The position numbers and the translations under genes are program-made. A stretch of 64,000 bases of DNA from Roseivivax isoporae LMG 25204 (lineage in GTDB: Bacteria; Pseudomonadota; Alphaproteobacteria; Rhodobacterales; Rhodobacteraceae), in the NCBI RefSeq assembly GCF_000521865.1, contig NZ_JAME01000005.1, forward strand, positions 62,001-126,000, in the 5' to 3' direction. The notes under the pieces were generated by a model. It searched no databases and was not told the DNA's origin. It saw only the letters and a list, made by a program, of their open reading frames with translations. Positions within the stretch are counted from its first letter, which is position 1, and each line of letters starts with the position of its first letter. Below, in pieces: positions 1-9,248 of the stretch.

Positions 1-1
1 G

Positions 2-1006
2 CCGATGCCGTGGCTCCTCGGCAGCCTCGCAGTGACCGCGGTGGCCGTCGGCACGCTGCGGGCGCCGCCCCTCGCCGCCTACCGCTTTCCGCAGGAAATC
101 CGCGCGGCCTTCGTCGCGCTCATCGGCGTGATGATCGGCACGCAGGTGACCCCGGAGCTGTTCCGCGATCTCGCCACGCTGCCTTACACGCTCGTGGCGC
201 TCGCCCTCTTCGTGGTGCTGGCCCATGCGGGAAACACGCTGATCTTCCAGCGGATCGGCGGCTATGACCGCGCCACCGCGTTCTATTCGGGCACGCCCGG
301 CGGGCTCATGGAAAGCATCGCCTTCGGCGAGGGCGCGGGCGCCGACGTGCGGCTCCTGACGATGCAGCAATTCCTGCGGATCATCCTCGTCATCACGCTC
401 GTGCCGACGGCGGTGTCGATCTGGACGGGCGGGCCCGTGGGCAGCGCGGCGGGCGTCGTGCCGGGGGCCGAACTCGGCCCGGTCGAGGTGCAGGACCTCG
501 CCGTGATCGTCGCGGCGGCGGCGGCCGGGCTCTGGATCGCGCGGTTCATCCACCTCCCGGCGGCGCAGATCATGGGGCCGCTCCTGCTGTCCGCGGTCCT
601 CACGCTCACCGGCCGGGTCGACCTGCACCTGCCGTTCTGGCTGATCGCCACCGCGCAGGCGGTGATCGGCGTCGGCCTCGGCATGCGGTTCGCCGGGGTG
701 ACGGCGCGCATGGTGGGCCGCTGCCTGTGGCTGTCGATCCTGTCGGTGGCGTTCATGCTGGCGCTCGGCTCGGCGCTCGCGATGGCGCTCTGGCAGCTGA
801 CCGGCATGGGGCTCCTGCAGCTGCTCCTGAGCTTCGCGCCGGGCGGCGTGACCGAGATGTCGGTGATCGCGCTCGGGCTCTCGGCCAGCCCCGCGCTCGT
901 CAGCCTGCACCACGTGCTGCGGATCCTGATGACCGTGGCCGAGCTTAGCGTCGCCTCGCGGCTTCTCGGCCTGCGCGGACCCGAGGCCCGGGAAGAAGCC
1001 GACTGA
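2..1006 (+). CDS. AbrB-family integral membrane protein (5' partial)
   Basis: Very hydrophobic protein of about ten membrane segments, built as two similar halves. Each half has the conserved pattern of a short Pro-rich start, PWLLG or PAAQIMGP, followed by helices. This matches the AbrB/COG3180 duplication family, known in E. coli as a regulator of aidB expression but of unclear biochemical role. The reading frame is open to the window edge. The first visible residues (PMPWLLG) align to roughly residue 25-30 of family members, so the N-terminus lies outside the window. The ATG at 5 is probably internal. A strong hairpin follows the stop codon. Family call is good; function is unknown. Confidence 0.75.
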   Translation, partial: PMPWLLGSLAVTAVAVGTLRAPPLAAYRFPQEIRAAFVALIGVMIGTQVTPELFRDLATLPYTLVALALFVVLAHAGNTLIFQRIGGYDRATAFYSGTPGGLMESIAFGEGAGADVRLLTMQQFLRIILVITLVPTAVSIWTGGPVGSAAGVVPGAELGPVEVQDLAVIVAAAAAGLWIARFIHLPAAQIMGPLLLSAVLTLTGRVDLHLPFWLIATAQAVIGVGLGMRFAGVTARMVGRCLWLSILSVAFMLALGSALAMALWQLTGMGLLQLLLSFAPGGVTEMSVIALGLSASPALVSLHHVLRILMTVAELSVASRLLGLRGPEAREEAD

Positions 1007-1026
1007 CACTATCCCCCGGATGCGGA

Positions 1027-1056
1027 AACGCCCCCGCGGCAACCCGCGGGGGCGTT
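1027..1056. terminator. Bidirectional hairpin terminator
   Basis: Perfect 13-bp inverted repeat (arms 1027-1039 and 1044-1056, 4-nt loop) lying between two convergent genes. Because it is symmetric it can end transcripts from both sides. There is no long T tract, as is usual in very GC-rich genomes. Confidence 0.8.
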
Positions 1057-1083
1057 CCTGTTCCGTCCGATCCGGCCGAAAGC

Positions 1084-1329
1084 TCAGCCCTGACCCTTCT
1101 CCAGCGCGTCGAGGCGCGCCTTCAGCGCGTCGTTCTCCTCGCGCGCCTTCTGGGCCATGGCGCGGACCGCGTCGAATTCCTCGCGCGTGACGAAGTCGCG
1201 GTCGGCGAGCCAGCGGTCGATCATGCCCTTCATCGCCGTCTCGGCCTCGGCGCGGGCCCCCTGCGCCACGCCCATCGCGTTGGTCATGAGCTGGCTCAGG
1301 TCGTCGAATACCCGGTTGCGCGTCTGCAT
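1084..1329 (-). CDS. ubiK: UbiK/BMFP family coiled-coil accessory protein
   Basis: 81-residue protein. The N-terminal amphipathic part (about 1-40) is followed by a C-terminal coiled coil (about 45-78) with heptad-like leucines and many Glu/Lys/Arg. The segment DFVTREEFDAVRAMAQKARE is typical of the BMFP/UbiK family (YqiC in Salmonella, UbiK in E. coli). That family trimerises, binds lipid and supports aerobic ubiquinone synthesis. It is divergent from lgt, an arrangement common in Rhodobacterales. A direct role in ubiquinone synthesis is inferred from the family. Confidence 0.8.
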   Translation of the reverse strand: MQTRNRVFDDLSQLMTNAMGVAQGARAEAETAMKGMIDRWLADRDFVTREEFDAVRAMAQKAREENDALKARLDALEKGQG

Positions 1330-1415
1330 GGCGGTCTCCGTTGTGTTACCTCGGTCTATATGGCCCCTCGGCCCGCCGCTCTCAAGGTTGACTTCCCCCC
1401 GCGACCGCCACAGAC

Positions 1416-2327
1416 ATGCCGTCGATGCTTGCCGCGATCCCGTTCCCGCCCCTCTCTCCCGAGCTCTTCACCGTCTCGATCGGCGGCCTGGAGTTCGCGC
1501 TGCGCTGGTATGCGCTGGCCTACATCGCCGGCATCCTGATCGGCTGGGCGCTGGCCGTGCGCGCGGTGCGCCGCCCGACGCTCTGGCGGAACGACACCGC
1601 GCCCATGCGCCCCGAGGATGTCGAGGCGCTGATGACCTGGGTGGTGCTCGGGGTGATCGTCGGCGGGCGGCTCGGCTTCGTTCTGTTCTACCAGCCGGCC
1701 TACTACCTCGCCAATCCGTGGCAAATCCCGATGATTTGGCAGGGCGGCATGGCCTTCCATGGCGGGCTCATCGGCGTCACGGTCGCTTTCCTGCTGTTCT
1801 GCCGCCGGATCGGCGCGCCGGTCCTGCCGACCGCCGACATGATGGCGCTGGCAACGCCGCCGGGGCTCCTGCTCGGGCGGCTCGCGAACTTCGTCAACGC
1901 CGAGCTCTGGGGCCGGCCGACCGACCTGCCCTGGGGCGTGATCTTTCCGGGCGACCTCGCGCAGGCCTGCGGCCAGGCCGCGGGCACGCTCTGCGCGCGT
2001 CATCCCTCGCAGCTCTACGAGGCGGCGCTCGAGGGGCTGCTGCTCGGGGGCGTGATCCTCTACCTCGTCTTCGCCCGCGGCGCGCTGAAGCGGCCGGGGC
2101 TGGTGACCGGCGTCTTCGCGGCGGGCTACGGGCTCGCGCGGTTCCTGGTCGAGTTCGTGCGCCAGCCCGACATGCAGTTCCAGGAGCCGGGCAACCCGCT
2201 GGGGCTGGCCTGGCACGTGAACGGCTGGGGACTGACCATGGGCCAGATCCTGTCGCTGCCGATGATCGCGCTCGGGCTCTGGCTGATCCTGCGGGCCCGC
2301 CGCGGGTCGCGCCCGCAGGCGGCATGA
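1416..2327 (+). CDS. lgt: Phosphatidylglycerol:prolipoprotein diacylglyceryl transferase
   Basis: Inner-membrane enzyme that moves diacylglycerol from phosphatidylglycerol to the lipobox cysteine of prolipoproteins, the first step of lipoprotein maturation. The 303 residues contain about seven hydrophobic segments. The Lgt signature [14 protein letters not shown] sits near residue 150, the family HGGLIG motif (FHGGLIG) near 112, and [11 protein letters not shown] near the start. The stop codon overlaps the next ATG (ATGA), so it is co-translated with the midA-like gene. There is no clear Shine-Dalgarno at 1416, and the ATG at 1425 is an equally plausible start. Confidence 0.95.
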   Translation: MPSMLAAIPFPPLSPELFTVSIGGLEFALRWYALAYIAGILIGWALAVRAVRRPTLWRNDTAPMRPEDVEALMTWVVLGVIVGGRLGFVLFYQPAYYLANPWQIPMIWQGGMAFHGGLIGVTVAFLLFCRRIGAPVLPTADMMALATPPGLLLGRLANFVNAELWGRPTDLPWGVIFPGDLAQACGQAAGTLCARHPSQLYEAALEGLLLGGVILYLVFARGALKRPGLVTGVFAAGYGLARFLVEFVRQPDMQFQEPGNPLGLAWHVNGWGLTMGQILSLPMIALGLWLILRARRGSRPQAA

Positions 2328-3388
2328 CGGCGCTCGCCGCGCATCTCTCGCGACAGATCCGCGCCAGCGGGCCCATCAGCGTCGCCGACTACATGGCGGC
2401 CTGCCTCCTGCATCCCGACCACGGTTATTACGCAACCCGCGATCCGCTTGGGCGCGCCGGCGACTTCGTGACCGCGCCCGAGATCAGCCAGATGTTCGGA
2501 GAGCTGATCGGCCTCTGTCTCGCGCAGGCATGGCGCGACCAGGGATCGCCCGGCGAAATCGTGCTGGCCGAGCTCGGCCCCGGCCGCGGCACGCTCATGG
2601 CCGACGCGCTGCGCGCGGGCGCGCGCGCGCCGGGCTTCGCCGAGGCCGCCCGCCTGCACCTCGTCGAGGCGTCACCCGCCCTGCGCGCGGTCCAGGCCGA
2701 CACGCTCGCGGCGGCCGGTCCCACCTGGCACGACCGCGTCGACACGCTGCCCGACGGTCCGCTCTTCCTCGTGGCGAACGAATTCCTCGACGCGCTGCCC
2801 GTGCGCCAGTTCCAGCGCGACGGTGCAGGCTGGCGGGAACGGGTCGTGGGCCTCGACGGCGACCGGCTGGTGCCCGGGCTGTCCGGCGCCCTGCCCCGAC
2901 CCGAGCTCGCGCACAGGCTTCAGGACACGCGGGACGGCGACGTGGTCGAAACCTGCGCGCCCGCCGCCGCCGTCGCGGCCGCGATCGGCGCCCGGATCGC
3001 GCGGCACGGCGGCGCCGCGCTCTTCATCGACTACGGCGACTGGCGCAGTCTCGGCGACACGCTGCAGGCGCTCGCGGGCCACGCCTATGCCGATCCCTTC
3101 GCCGCGCCCGGCGCGGCCGACCTGACCGCCCACGTGGATTTCGAACCGGTCGCGGCCGCGGCCCGGCCCGCGACACACACCCGCCTCACGCCGCAGGGCG
3201 TGTTCCTCGAACGGCTGGGCATCACCCAGCGCGCGCAGGCGCTTGCGCGCGGACTGGACGGTTCCGCCCTCGACGCGCATGTGGCGGCGCATCGCCGGTT
3301 GACCCATCCGGACGAAATGGGGACGCTCTTCAAGGTCCTCGGATTCGTGCCCGAGGGCGCCGAACCGCCGCCCGGACTGGACGCATGA
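2324..3388 (+). CDS. SAM-dependent methyltransferase, MidA/NDUFAF7 family
   Basis: 354-residue class I methyltransferase. The AdoMet-binding glycine loop is [14 protein letters not shown] (about residues 80-93). The N-terminus with [20 protein letters not shown] and [17 protein letters not shown] is diagnostic for the DUF185/MidA family. The mitochondrial member NDUFAF7 dimethylates an arginine of NDUFS2 during complex I assembly, and bacterial members are presumed to act similarly. The start is the ATG overlapping the lgt stop (ATGA), and its own stop overlaps the pgeF start the same way. The lgt-midA-pgeF order is common in this group. Confidence 0.88.
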   Translation: MTALAAHLSRQIRASGPISVADYMAACLLHPDHGYYATRDPLGRAGDFVTAPEISQMFGELIGLCLAQAWRDQGSPGEIVLAELGPGRGTLMADALRAGARAPGFAEAARLHLVEASPALRAVQADTLAAAGPTWHDRVDTLPDGPLFLVANEFLDALPVRQFQRDGAGWRERVVGLDGDRLVPGLSGALPRPELAHRLQDTRDGDVVETCAPAAAVAAAIGARIARHGGAALFIDYGDWRSLGDTLQALAGHAYADPFAAPGAADLTAHVDFEPVAAAARPATHTRLTPQGVFLERLGITQRAQALARGLDGSALDAHVAAHRRLTHPDEMGTLFKVLGFVPEGAEPPPGLDA

Positions 3389-4140
3389 CGCTCGAAGTGA
3401 TCACCGCGACCGCGCTGCAGCCGCTGCGCCACGGGTTCTTCACCCGCCGCGGCGGGGCGTCCTCGGGCGTCTTCGCCGGGCTCAACTGCGGCACCGGCTC
3501 GACCGACCAGCGCGAGATGGTGTCGATCAACCGCGCGCGCGTGGCCGATGCCATGGGCGTGTCGCCCGACAACCTCGTGACGCTGCACCAGGTGCATTCT
3601 GCCGAGGTCGTGACCCTGTCCGCCCCCCTCAACGGAGCGCGTCCGCGGGCCGACGGGCTCGTGACGGCGACGCCCGAGATCGCGCTGGCCGTGCTGACCG
3701 CCGATTGCCAGCCGGTCCTCTTCGCCGATGCCGAGGCGGGCGTGATCGGGGCAGCCCATGCGGGCTGGCGCGGCGCGCTCGACGGCGTGCTCGAGGCGGT
3801 CGTCGAGGCGATGATCCGGCTCGGCGCGCGGCGCGAGGCCATCCGCGCGGTGGTCGGCCCCTCGATCAGCCAGCGCGCCTACGAGGTGGGCCCGGAATTC
3901 TTCGACACGTTCCTCGCCGAGGATGCCGCGAACGCCCGGTTCTTCGCCAATGGCAGTGGCGATCGGCTGCATTTCGACCTTCCGGGCTTCGGCGTCGACC
4001 GGCTGAGGCGGGCGGGCGTGCACGCGGAATGGACGCGCCACTGCACCTACGAGGATGCCGGGCGGTTCTTTTCCTACCGCCGGGCGACCCATGCGCGCGA
4101 GGCCGATTACGGCCGCCTGATCTCCGCCATCCGGCTCTGA
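3385..4140 (+). CDS. pgeF: Peptidoglycan editing factor PgeF (laccase-domain family)
   Basis: 251 residues, usual for the YfiH/PgeF (DUF152, formerly polyphenol oxidase) family. The metal and catalytic residues are visible: HQVHS near 70, ADC near 111 and AAHAGWRG near 127. In E. coli the protein removes wrongly incorporated L-Ser (in place of L-Ala) from UDP-MurNAc precursors. Human FAMIN and some bacterial homologues act on purine nucleosides, so the substrate here is not certain. It is third in the lgt operon, with an ATGA overlap at its start. Confidence 0.88.
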   Translation: MTLEVITATALQPLRHGFFTRRGGASSGVFAGLNCGTGSTDQREMVSINRARVADAMGVSPDNLVTLHQVHSAEVVTLSAPLNGARPRADGLVTATPEIALAVLTADCQPVLFADAEAGVIGAAHAGWRGALDGVLEAVVEAMIRLGARREAIRAVVGPSISQRAYEVGPEFFDTFLAEDAANARFFANGSGDRLHFDLPGFGVDRLRRAGVHAEWTRHCTYEDAGRFFSYRRATHAREADYGRLISAIRL

Positions 4141-4425
4141 ACGCGCGGGCCGCTGCGCACGCGTCCCCGCGAATTGTGACAGCCCGGCAGGCCCGGCGCC
4201 TCGATTCGGCGGGGCCGTCTGCCGGAATGTGGCAGGATCGGTGCCGCGCCGCCGACAATGCCGCCCCCGAGGCCCGCATTGGCCGGCATCGGCCGCCAAT
4301 CCCGCGCGGATTTTGACAGTCTCCACGGTTTGCCGCCAATTCTCGCATCACGCAGCCGCAATGTCCGTCTGTCGTTGTTGGTGGGGGCCAACACGGATGT
4401 GACCAAACCTTCGGGAGAGGATCAC
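4141..4425. other. Intergenic region upstream of first Hint gene
   Basis: 285 bases with no convincing gene. A TTGACA hexamer at 4313-4318 with AT-richer sequence about 17-20 bases downstream may be the promoter of the Hint gene, but the -10 is poor. A good Shine-Dalgarno (GGGAGAGG, 4412-4419) precedes the ATG at 4426 and decides that start over in-frame upstream ATGs. Confidence 0.4.
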
Positions 4426-5217
4426 ATGACCATCACAGCAACCGTACGGTCGGATATCGGCGCCGCGCTGTCTCCGTCGGGTCAGCCGGGCCTTCTTGGT
4501 CGCCCGGAGGGGCGGCCTCGTCGCGCACCTTCTCTCATGCGTCGCTACGAGGCCGCCGCGCTCATGCCCGACCTCGGCGTGGCCTGGAGCACCCACACCG
4601 CCCCCGCCATTCCCGCCTTCGAGGAGGCGACCTCGGCCTTCGCGCGCGGCACCCTCGTCCAGACGGTGGGCGGCCCCGTGGCGATCGAGGACCTCCTGCC
4701 CGGCGACTATGTCGAGACTGCCCGCGGCCCGGAACCCGTCATCTGGATCGGGTCGACCACCTTCGTGCCGAACGCGCCCGCGGGCGAGACCATGCTGACC
4801 GGCCTCACCCGGGTCCTGAGCGAGGGTTTCGGCGCGGCGCGGCCCGCGGCCGACATCGTGCTCGGCCCTGCCGCGCGCATGGTGGTCGAGAACGGCCGCC
4901 TCAGGACCCTGATCGGCCAGAGCCGCGTGCTGGTGCCGGTGTCGCATTACGCCGACGGCGACCGGCTCCTGCCCATCACTCCTGCGGGATCGGTCCAGCT
5001 CTATCACCTGATGCTGCGCCGGCACGGCACCATCCGCGTCTCGGGCATCGAGGTCGAGACCTACCATCCCGGCACCGCCATCAAGCGGCAGCTGGGCGAC
5101 GCGCTGGCCGACCGGTTCCTTGCGATGTTTCCGAACGTCGAGCGGTTCGACGATTTCGGCGACCTGTCCCTGCCGCGCACCACCCGCGAGGTGCTGGACG
5201 GCCTGTCGCTGCGCTGA
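4426..5217 (+). CDS. Degenerate Hint-domain protein
   Basis: 263 residues with no signal peptide or membrane helix. Residues about 70-225 follow the Hint (Hedgehog/intein) fold pattern common in Rhodobacterales, with FARGTLVQTVGGPVAIEDLLPGDYV followed by a WIG turn. The first residue of the Hint block, normally Cys (CFxxGT), is Ala here (AFARGT). The usual SPQHR-type block reads GPAARM, so its His is lost too. The protein therefore looks unable to self-cleave by the N-S acyl shift. The C-terminal 35 residues carry the family's usual FPNVERFDDFG-like tail. Function unknown; a second, intact Hint protein lies at 35007. Confidence 0.75.
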   Translation: MTITATVRSDIGAALSPSGQPGLLGRPEGRPRRAPSLMRRYEAAALMPDLGVAWSTHTAPAIPAFEEATSAFARGTLVQTVGGPVAIEDLLPGDYVETARGPEPVIWIGSTTFVPNAPAGETMLTGLTRVLSEGFGAARPAADIVLGPAARMVVENGRLRTLIGQSRVLVPVSHYADGDRLLPITPAGSVQLYHLMLRRHGTIRVSGIEVETYHPGTAIKRQLGDALADRFLAMFPNVERFDDFGDLSLPRTTREVLDGLSLR

Positions 5218-5232
5218 TCCCCGCGGCAGCCC

Positions 5233-5733
5233 TCAGGCCGACCGCGACAGCCGTTCCTCCAGCACCTCGAAGGGCACGCCCGGCTCGTCCTTGGCGCCCC
5301 GGATCACCAGCGACGTCTTGACCGAGCCGACATTCGGCGCGGTCAAAAGCTCGGACGTGAGGAAGGTCTGGAACGTCGAGAGATCGGGCGCCACGCATTT
5401 CAGGATGAAGTCGACCTCGCCGTTCAGCATGTGGCACTCGCGCACGAGCGGCCAGTTGCGGCAGCGGGTCTCGAAGGCCGAGAGATCCGCCTCGGCCTGG
5501 CTCTGCAGGCCTACCATGGCGAAGACCTGCACCTCGAAGCCCAGTTCGCGCGGGTCGACGTCCGCATGGTAGCCGCGGATGAAACCCTGCTCCTCGAGCG
5601 CGCGCACGCGGCGCAGGCAGGGCGGCGCCGAGATGCCGACCCGCTTTGCGAGTTCGACATTCGTCATGCGACCGTCCTCTTGCAGTTCGGCGAGAATCTT
5701 GCGATCGATCGGGTCGAGGCGATGTCCCGGCAT
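5233..5733 (-). CDS. Lrp/AsnC-family transcriptional regulator
   Basis: 166 residues. The N-terminal winged helix-turn-helix (about 5-60) has [20 protein letters not shown] and the recognition-helix stretch [16 protein letters not shown]. The C-terminal RAM/ligand domain (about 70-150) has the GEVDFILKC pattern. The start is the ATG at 5733, placed by a strong AAGGAG ribosome site; longer in-frame starts reach into the AT-rich operator region. It is divergent from trxB, an arrangement seen often in this lineage, and may control itself and trxB. Ligand unknown. Confidence 0.9.
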   Translation of the reverse strand: MPGHRLDPIDRKILAELQEDGRMTNVELAKRVGISAPPCLRRVRALEEQGFIRGYHADVDPRELGFEVQVFAMVGLQSQAEADLSAFETRCRNWPLVRECHMLNGEVDFILKCVAPDLSTFQTFLTSELLTAPNVGSVKTSLVIRGAKDEPGVPFEVLEERLSRSA

Positions 5734-5796
5734 CTGCGTCTCCTTGGCATGCGTTCGGATACTTACTTCGCAGCGCAGGGAGACGCAATAAAGTTT

Positions 5797-5817
5797 CAAC
5801 ACAATATAACAATGTTG
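5797..5817. promoter_or_regulatory. AT-rich palindrome, candidate Lrp operator
   Basis: Arms CAACA and TGTTG flank an 11-base AT-rich core in the lrp/trxB divergent intergenic region. About 35 surrounding bases are AT-rich in a genome of roughly 70% GC. Lrp-family proteins bind such AT-rich imperfect palindromes. Assignment is inference. Confidence 0.45.
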
Positions 5818-5954
5818 CGGCACGATGCCGTATCGCGCAGCAACGTGCAGCCGCACCGCGGTCGCATGGCCGCCCTGCCCCGGCTGCACGGCCCTTCCAC
5901 CTGCGCGCTTTGTCGCCTATATGCGTCCGACACCCGAAACGGAGGACGCCGCCC

Positions 5955-6962
5955 ATGTCCGACACGCGCCGCACCAAGGTTCTCATCATCGGCTCCGGCC
6001 CCGCGGGCTACACCGCGGGCATCTACGCGAGCCGCGCCATGCTGGAACCGATCCTCGTGCAGGGGATCGAGCCCGGCGGACAGCTGACCACCACGACCGA
6101 AGTCGAGAACTGGCCCGGCGACACCGAGGTCCAGGGCCCCGACCTCATGGTCCGGATGGAGGCGCATGCCCGCGCCATGGGCACCGAGATCATCGGCGAC
6201 TACATCACCTCGCTCGACCTCGACAGCCGCCCCTTCAAGGCGCAGGGCGACAGCGGCACGACCTACGAGGCCGACGCGATCATCCTCGCCACCGGCGCCC
6301 GCGCCAAGTGGCTGGGACTGCCGTCCGAGGAGAAGTTCAAGGGTTTCGGCGTCTCTGCCTGCGCGACCTGCGACGGCTTCTTCTACCGCGGCCAGGAGAT
6401 CGTCGTCGTGGGCGGCGGCAACACCGCTGTCGAGGAGGCGCTGTTCCTGACGAACTTCGCCTCCAAGGTGACGCTGGTCCACCGCCGCGACGAGCTGCGG
6501 GCCGAGAAGATCCTGCAGGACCGTCTGTTCAAGAACCCCAAGATCGAGACGCTGTGGCACCACGCGCTCGAGGAGGTGGTGGGCACCGAGAGCCCGCTCG
6601 GGGTCGAGGGCGTGCGCGTGAAGGACGTGCGCACCGGCGAGATCACCGAGATCGCCGCCAAGGGCGTGTTCATCGCGATCGGCCACGCGCCGGCGAGCGA
6701 GCTCGTCGCCGACAAGCTCGAGACCCACATGGGCGGCTACGTCAAGACGAAGCCCGATTCGACCGAAACGTCGATCCCGGGCGTCTTCGCCGCGGGCGAC
6801 CTCACCGACCACAAGTACCGCCAGGCCGTCACCAGCGCCGGCATGGGCTGCATGGCCGCGCTCGAGGCCGAGCGCTGGCTCGCAGAACAGGGTCTCGACG
6901 AGGGCAAGGACGAGACCGAGCCCTTGGGCTACGGCGCCCCGGTCGACGCGGCGGCCGAGTAG
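5955..6962 (+). CDS. trxB: Thioredoxin-disulfide reductase
   Basis: 335-residue FAD/NADPH flavoprotein that keeps thioredoxin reduced. The FAD-binding Rossmann motif [18 protein letters not shown] lies at about 11-28. The redox CATC centre ([10 protein letters not shown]) lies near 137 and the NADPH Rossmann motif [12 protein letters not shown] near 155. The C-terminal FAD motif [16 protein letters not shown] lies near 280. The start is the ATG at 5955, which follows a GGAGGACGCC ribosome site. Divergent from the Lrp regulator. Confidence 0.97.
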   Translation: MSDTRRTKVLIIGSGPAGYTAGIYASRAMLEPILVQGIEPGGQLTTTTEVENWPGDTEVQGPDLMVRMEAHARAMGTEIIGDYITSLDLDSRPFKAQGDSGTTYEADAIILATGARAKWLGLPSEEKFKGFGVSACATCDGFFYRGQEIVVVGGGNTAVEEALFLTNFASKVTLVHRRDELRAEKILQDRLFKNPKIETLWHHALEEVVGTESPLGVEGVRVKDVRTGEITEIAAKGVFIAIGHAPASELVADKLETHMGGYVKTKPDSTETSIPGVFAAGDLTDHKYRQAVTSAGMGCMAALEAERWLAEQGLDEGKDETEPLGYGAPVDAAAE

Positions 6963-7041
6963 GCCCGCCGCGCCCGGGCATGCGGCACCGGGTGACTCTT
7001 GCCGTTGCTGCAACGCAGCAATTCGCTCACGACAAGGCAGA

Positions 7042-7078
7042 CCCGCCGCTATTCCCTTGAAACGTGTATCGCGGCGGG
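7042..7078. repeat. Inverted repeat between trxB and sat-cysC
   Basis: Perfect 8-bp arms (7042-7049 and 7071-7078) with a 21-base loop, 80 bases after the trxB stop and 64 bases before the sat start. It could be a weak terminator or a leader structure for the sulfate gene. No known riboswitch consensus is visible. Confidence 0.3.
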
Positions 7079-7141
7079 GCTAAAGGCCGCGACAACGGCG
7101 CCCTGCGCCGTCCTGCTGCCCCTTGCGTAGAGAGCCATTGC

Positions 7142-8857
7142 ATGACCTTCCAGAACCTCGCGCCCATCCCGGAACTCTTCGTCTCGTTCGAGAGCGCCCA
7201 GAAGCTGAAGGTCGAGGCGGGGAACCTGACCTCGCATGACCTGACGCCGCGCCAGATCTGCGACCTCGAGCTCCTGATGAACGGCGGGTTCCACCCGCTG
7301 AAGGGCTTCCTCTCCGAAGCCGACTACGACAGCGTGGTCGAGAAGATGCGGCTGTCCGACGGCACGCTCTGGCCGATGCCGATCACGCTCGACGTGACCG
7401 AGAAGTTCGCCGAGGGGATCGAGGTCGGCCAGGACATCGCGCTCCGCGACCAGGAGGGCGTCATCCTCGCCACCATGACGGTCACCGACAAGTGGGTGCC
7501 GAACAAGGTGCGCGAGGCCGAGAAGGTGTTCGGCGCCGACGACAGCGCGCACCCGGCTGTGAACTACCTGCACAACACCGCCGGCAAGGTCTATCTCGGC
7601 GGCCCGATCACGGGCATCCAGCAGCCGGTCCACTACGACTTCCGCGCCCGGCGCGATACGCCGAACGAGCTGCGCGCGCGCTTCCGCAAGCTCGGCTGGC
7701 GCAAGGTCGTGGCCTTCCAGACCCGCAACCCGCTGCACCGCGCACACCAGGAACTGACCTTCCGTGCCGCGCGCGAAAGCCAGGCGAACCTGCTCATCCA
7801 TCCCGTGGTCGGCATGACGAAACCCGGCGACGTGGATCACTTCACCCGCGTGCGCTGCTACGAGGCTGTGCTCGACAAGTACCCTGGCTCGACCACGACC
7901 ATGAGCCTGCTGAACCTCGCCATGCGCATGGCGGGCCCGCGCGAGGCGGTCTGGCACGGCCTCATCCGCAAGAACCACGGCTGCACGCACTTCATCGTCG
8001 GCCGTGACCATGCCGGCCCGGGCAAGAACAGCCAGGGCGAGGATTTCTACGGTCCCTACGACGCGCAGGACCTGTTCAAGGAATACCAGGACGAGATCGG
8101 CATCGAGATGGTGCCCTTCAAGCACATGGTCTACGTCCAGGAACGCGCCCAGTACGAGCCCAACGACGAGATCGCCGACAAGGATGACGTCACCATCCTG
8201 AACATCTCGGGCACCGAGCTGCGCCGCCGCCTGCAGGAGGGTCTCGAGATCCCCGAATGGTTCTCGTTCCCCGAGGTGGTCGCCGAACTGCGCAAGACCA
8301 AGCCGCCGCGCTCGCAGCAGGGCTTCACCGTGTTCTTCACCGGCTTTTCCGGCTCGGGCAAGTCGACCATCGCCAACGCTCTGATGGTCAAGCTGATGGA
8401 GATGGGCGGCCGCCCGGTGACGCTGCTCGACGGTGACATCGTCCGGAAGAACCTGTCCTCCGAGCTCGGCTTCTCGAAGGAGCACCGCGACCTCAACATC
8501 CGGCGCATCGGCTACGTTGCGTCCGAGATCACCAAGAACGGCGGCATCGCCATCTGCGCGCCGATCGCGCCCTACGCGGCCACCCGCCGCGCCGTGCGCG
8601 AGGAGATCGAACAGTACGGCGCCTTCGTCGAAGTGCACGTGGCGACCTCGCTCGAGGAATGCGAGCGCCGCGATCGCAAGGGGCTCTACAAGCTCGCCCG
8701 CGAGGGCAAGATCAAGGAGTTCACCGGCATCTCCGACCCCTACGACGTGCCGCAGAACCCCGAGCTCAGCGTCGACACCGAAGGCCAGGAGGTCGACAAC
8801 TGCGCCCACCAGGTGGTGCTGAAGCTCGAATCGATGGGTCTGATCGCCGGCATGTGA
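7142..8857 (+). CDS. Bifunctional sulfate adenylyltransferase / adenylylsulfate kinase
   Basis: 571-residue fusion for the first two steps of sulfate assimilation. Residues about 1-390 form a monomeric (Sat-type) ATP sulfurylase with the HxxH active-site motif in RNPLHRAHQEL and the GRDHAGPG loop. Residues about 391-571 form an APS kinase with the P-loop GFSGSGKST and the DGDIVRKNLSSELGFS motif. Sat-type fusions of this length are typical of Rhodobacterales and differ from the enterobacterial CysDN/CysC system. The start is the ATG at 7142. It stands alone, with a terminator downstream. Confidence 0.95.
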   Translation: MTFQNLAPIPELFVSFESAQKLKVEAGNLTSHDLTPRQICDLELLMNGGFHPLKGFLSEADYDSVVEKMRLSDGTLWPMPITLDVTEKFAEGIEVGQDIALRDQEGVILATMTVTDKWVPNKVREAEKVFGADDSAHPAVNYLHNTAGKVYLGGPITGIQQPVHYDFRARRDTPNELRARFRKLGWRKVVAFQTRNPLHRAHQELTFRAARESQANLLIHPVVGMTKPGDVDHFTRVRCYEAVLDKYPGSTTTMSLLNLAMRMAGPREAVWHGLIRKNHGCTHFIVGRDHAGPGKNSQGEDFYGPYDAQDLFKEYQDEIGIEMVPFKHMVYVQERAQYEPNDEIADKDDVTILNISGTELRRRLQEGLEIPEWFSFPEVVAELRKTKPPRSQQGFTVFFTGFSGSGKSTIANALMVKLMEMGGRPVTLLDGDIVRKNLSSELGFSKEHRDLNIRRIGYVASEITKNGGIAICAPIAPYAATRRAVREEIEQYGAFVEVHVATSLEECERRDRKGLYKLAREGKIKEFTGISDPYDVPQNPELSVDTEGQEVDNCAHQVVLKLESMGLIAGM

Positions 8858-8906
8858 TCTCGGCCCGCCAGGATCGCTTCGAGCCAGCCCGAACCCGACG
8901 CATCGT

Positions 8907-8934
8907 GCGCCCTCGCAGCCAGCTGCGGGGGCGC
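8907..8934. terminator. Hairpin terminator between convergent genes
   Basis: 12-bp stem with one T-G pair (arms 8907-8918 and 8923-8934, 4-nt loop), 50 bases after the sat-cysC stop and before the convergent DUF1150 gene. Confidence 0.7.
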
Positions 8935-9015
8935 CGTGCTGTCCGGCGGCGGACATGTCGGCAGTGAACTGCGGGACCCGGCCGGCCCGTCAGACGGCCA
9001 AGGTCACACCGGAGG

Positions 9016-9243
9016 TCAGTGGACCGTGACGGGCGCGAGGTCGTTCTGGCGCGCCAGCACGAAGGCGAGGCTGCGATCCTTCACGAGCGCGAGCCGCTCG
9101 CCGTCCGCGCGGTGCACTGCGTAGATCGTGTCGAGACCCGCGGCCTGCGTCCTGACGTCGTCGGGCAGGTCGGCCACGGCAACGGGACGGACATAGACGG
9201 TCCGGCCCTCGTCGAGCACCTTGAAATCAACCTTGGTCTGCAT
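9016..9243 (-). CDS. DUF1150 family small protein
   Basis: 75-residue soluble protein. The pattern VDEGRTVYVRPV-like start, ADLPDDVR and YAVHRADGERLALVKDRSLAF, ending near a hydrophobic/charged tail, fits DUF1150, a family found almost only in alphaproteobacteria. It begins 5 bases after the hsp20 stop, so it is almost certainly co-expressed with the small heat-shock protein. Its function is not known; a role in proteostasis is suggested only by this linkage. Confidence 0.75.
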   Translation of the reverse strand: MQTKVDFKVLDEGRTVYVRPVAVADLPDDVRTQAAGLDTIYAVHRADGERLALVKDRSLAFVLARQNDLAPVTVH

Positions 9244-9248
9244 GGTCC

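Noticed and set aside
1157-3388. 743-residue frame extending the MidA-like methyltransferase across lgt
   Set aside because: The upstream part is an out-of-frame reading of lgt. The ATG at 2324 overlapping the lgt stop is the clear start.
7042-7141. Riboswitch upstream of sat-cysC
   Set aside because: There is an inverted repeat but none of the conserved motifs of SAM, cobalamin or other known riboswitches.
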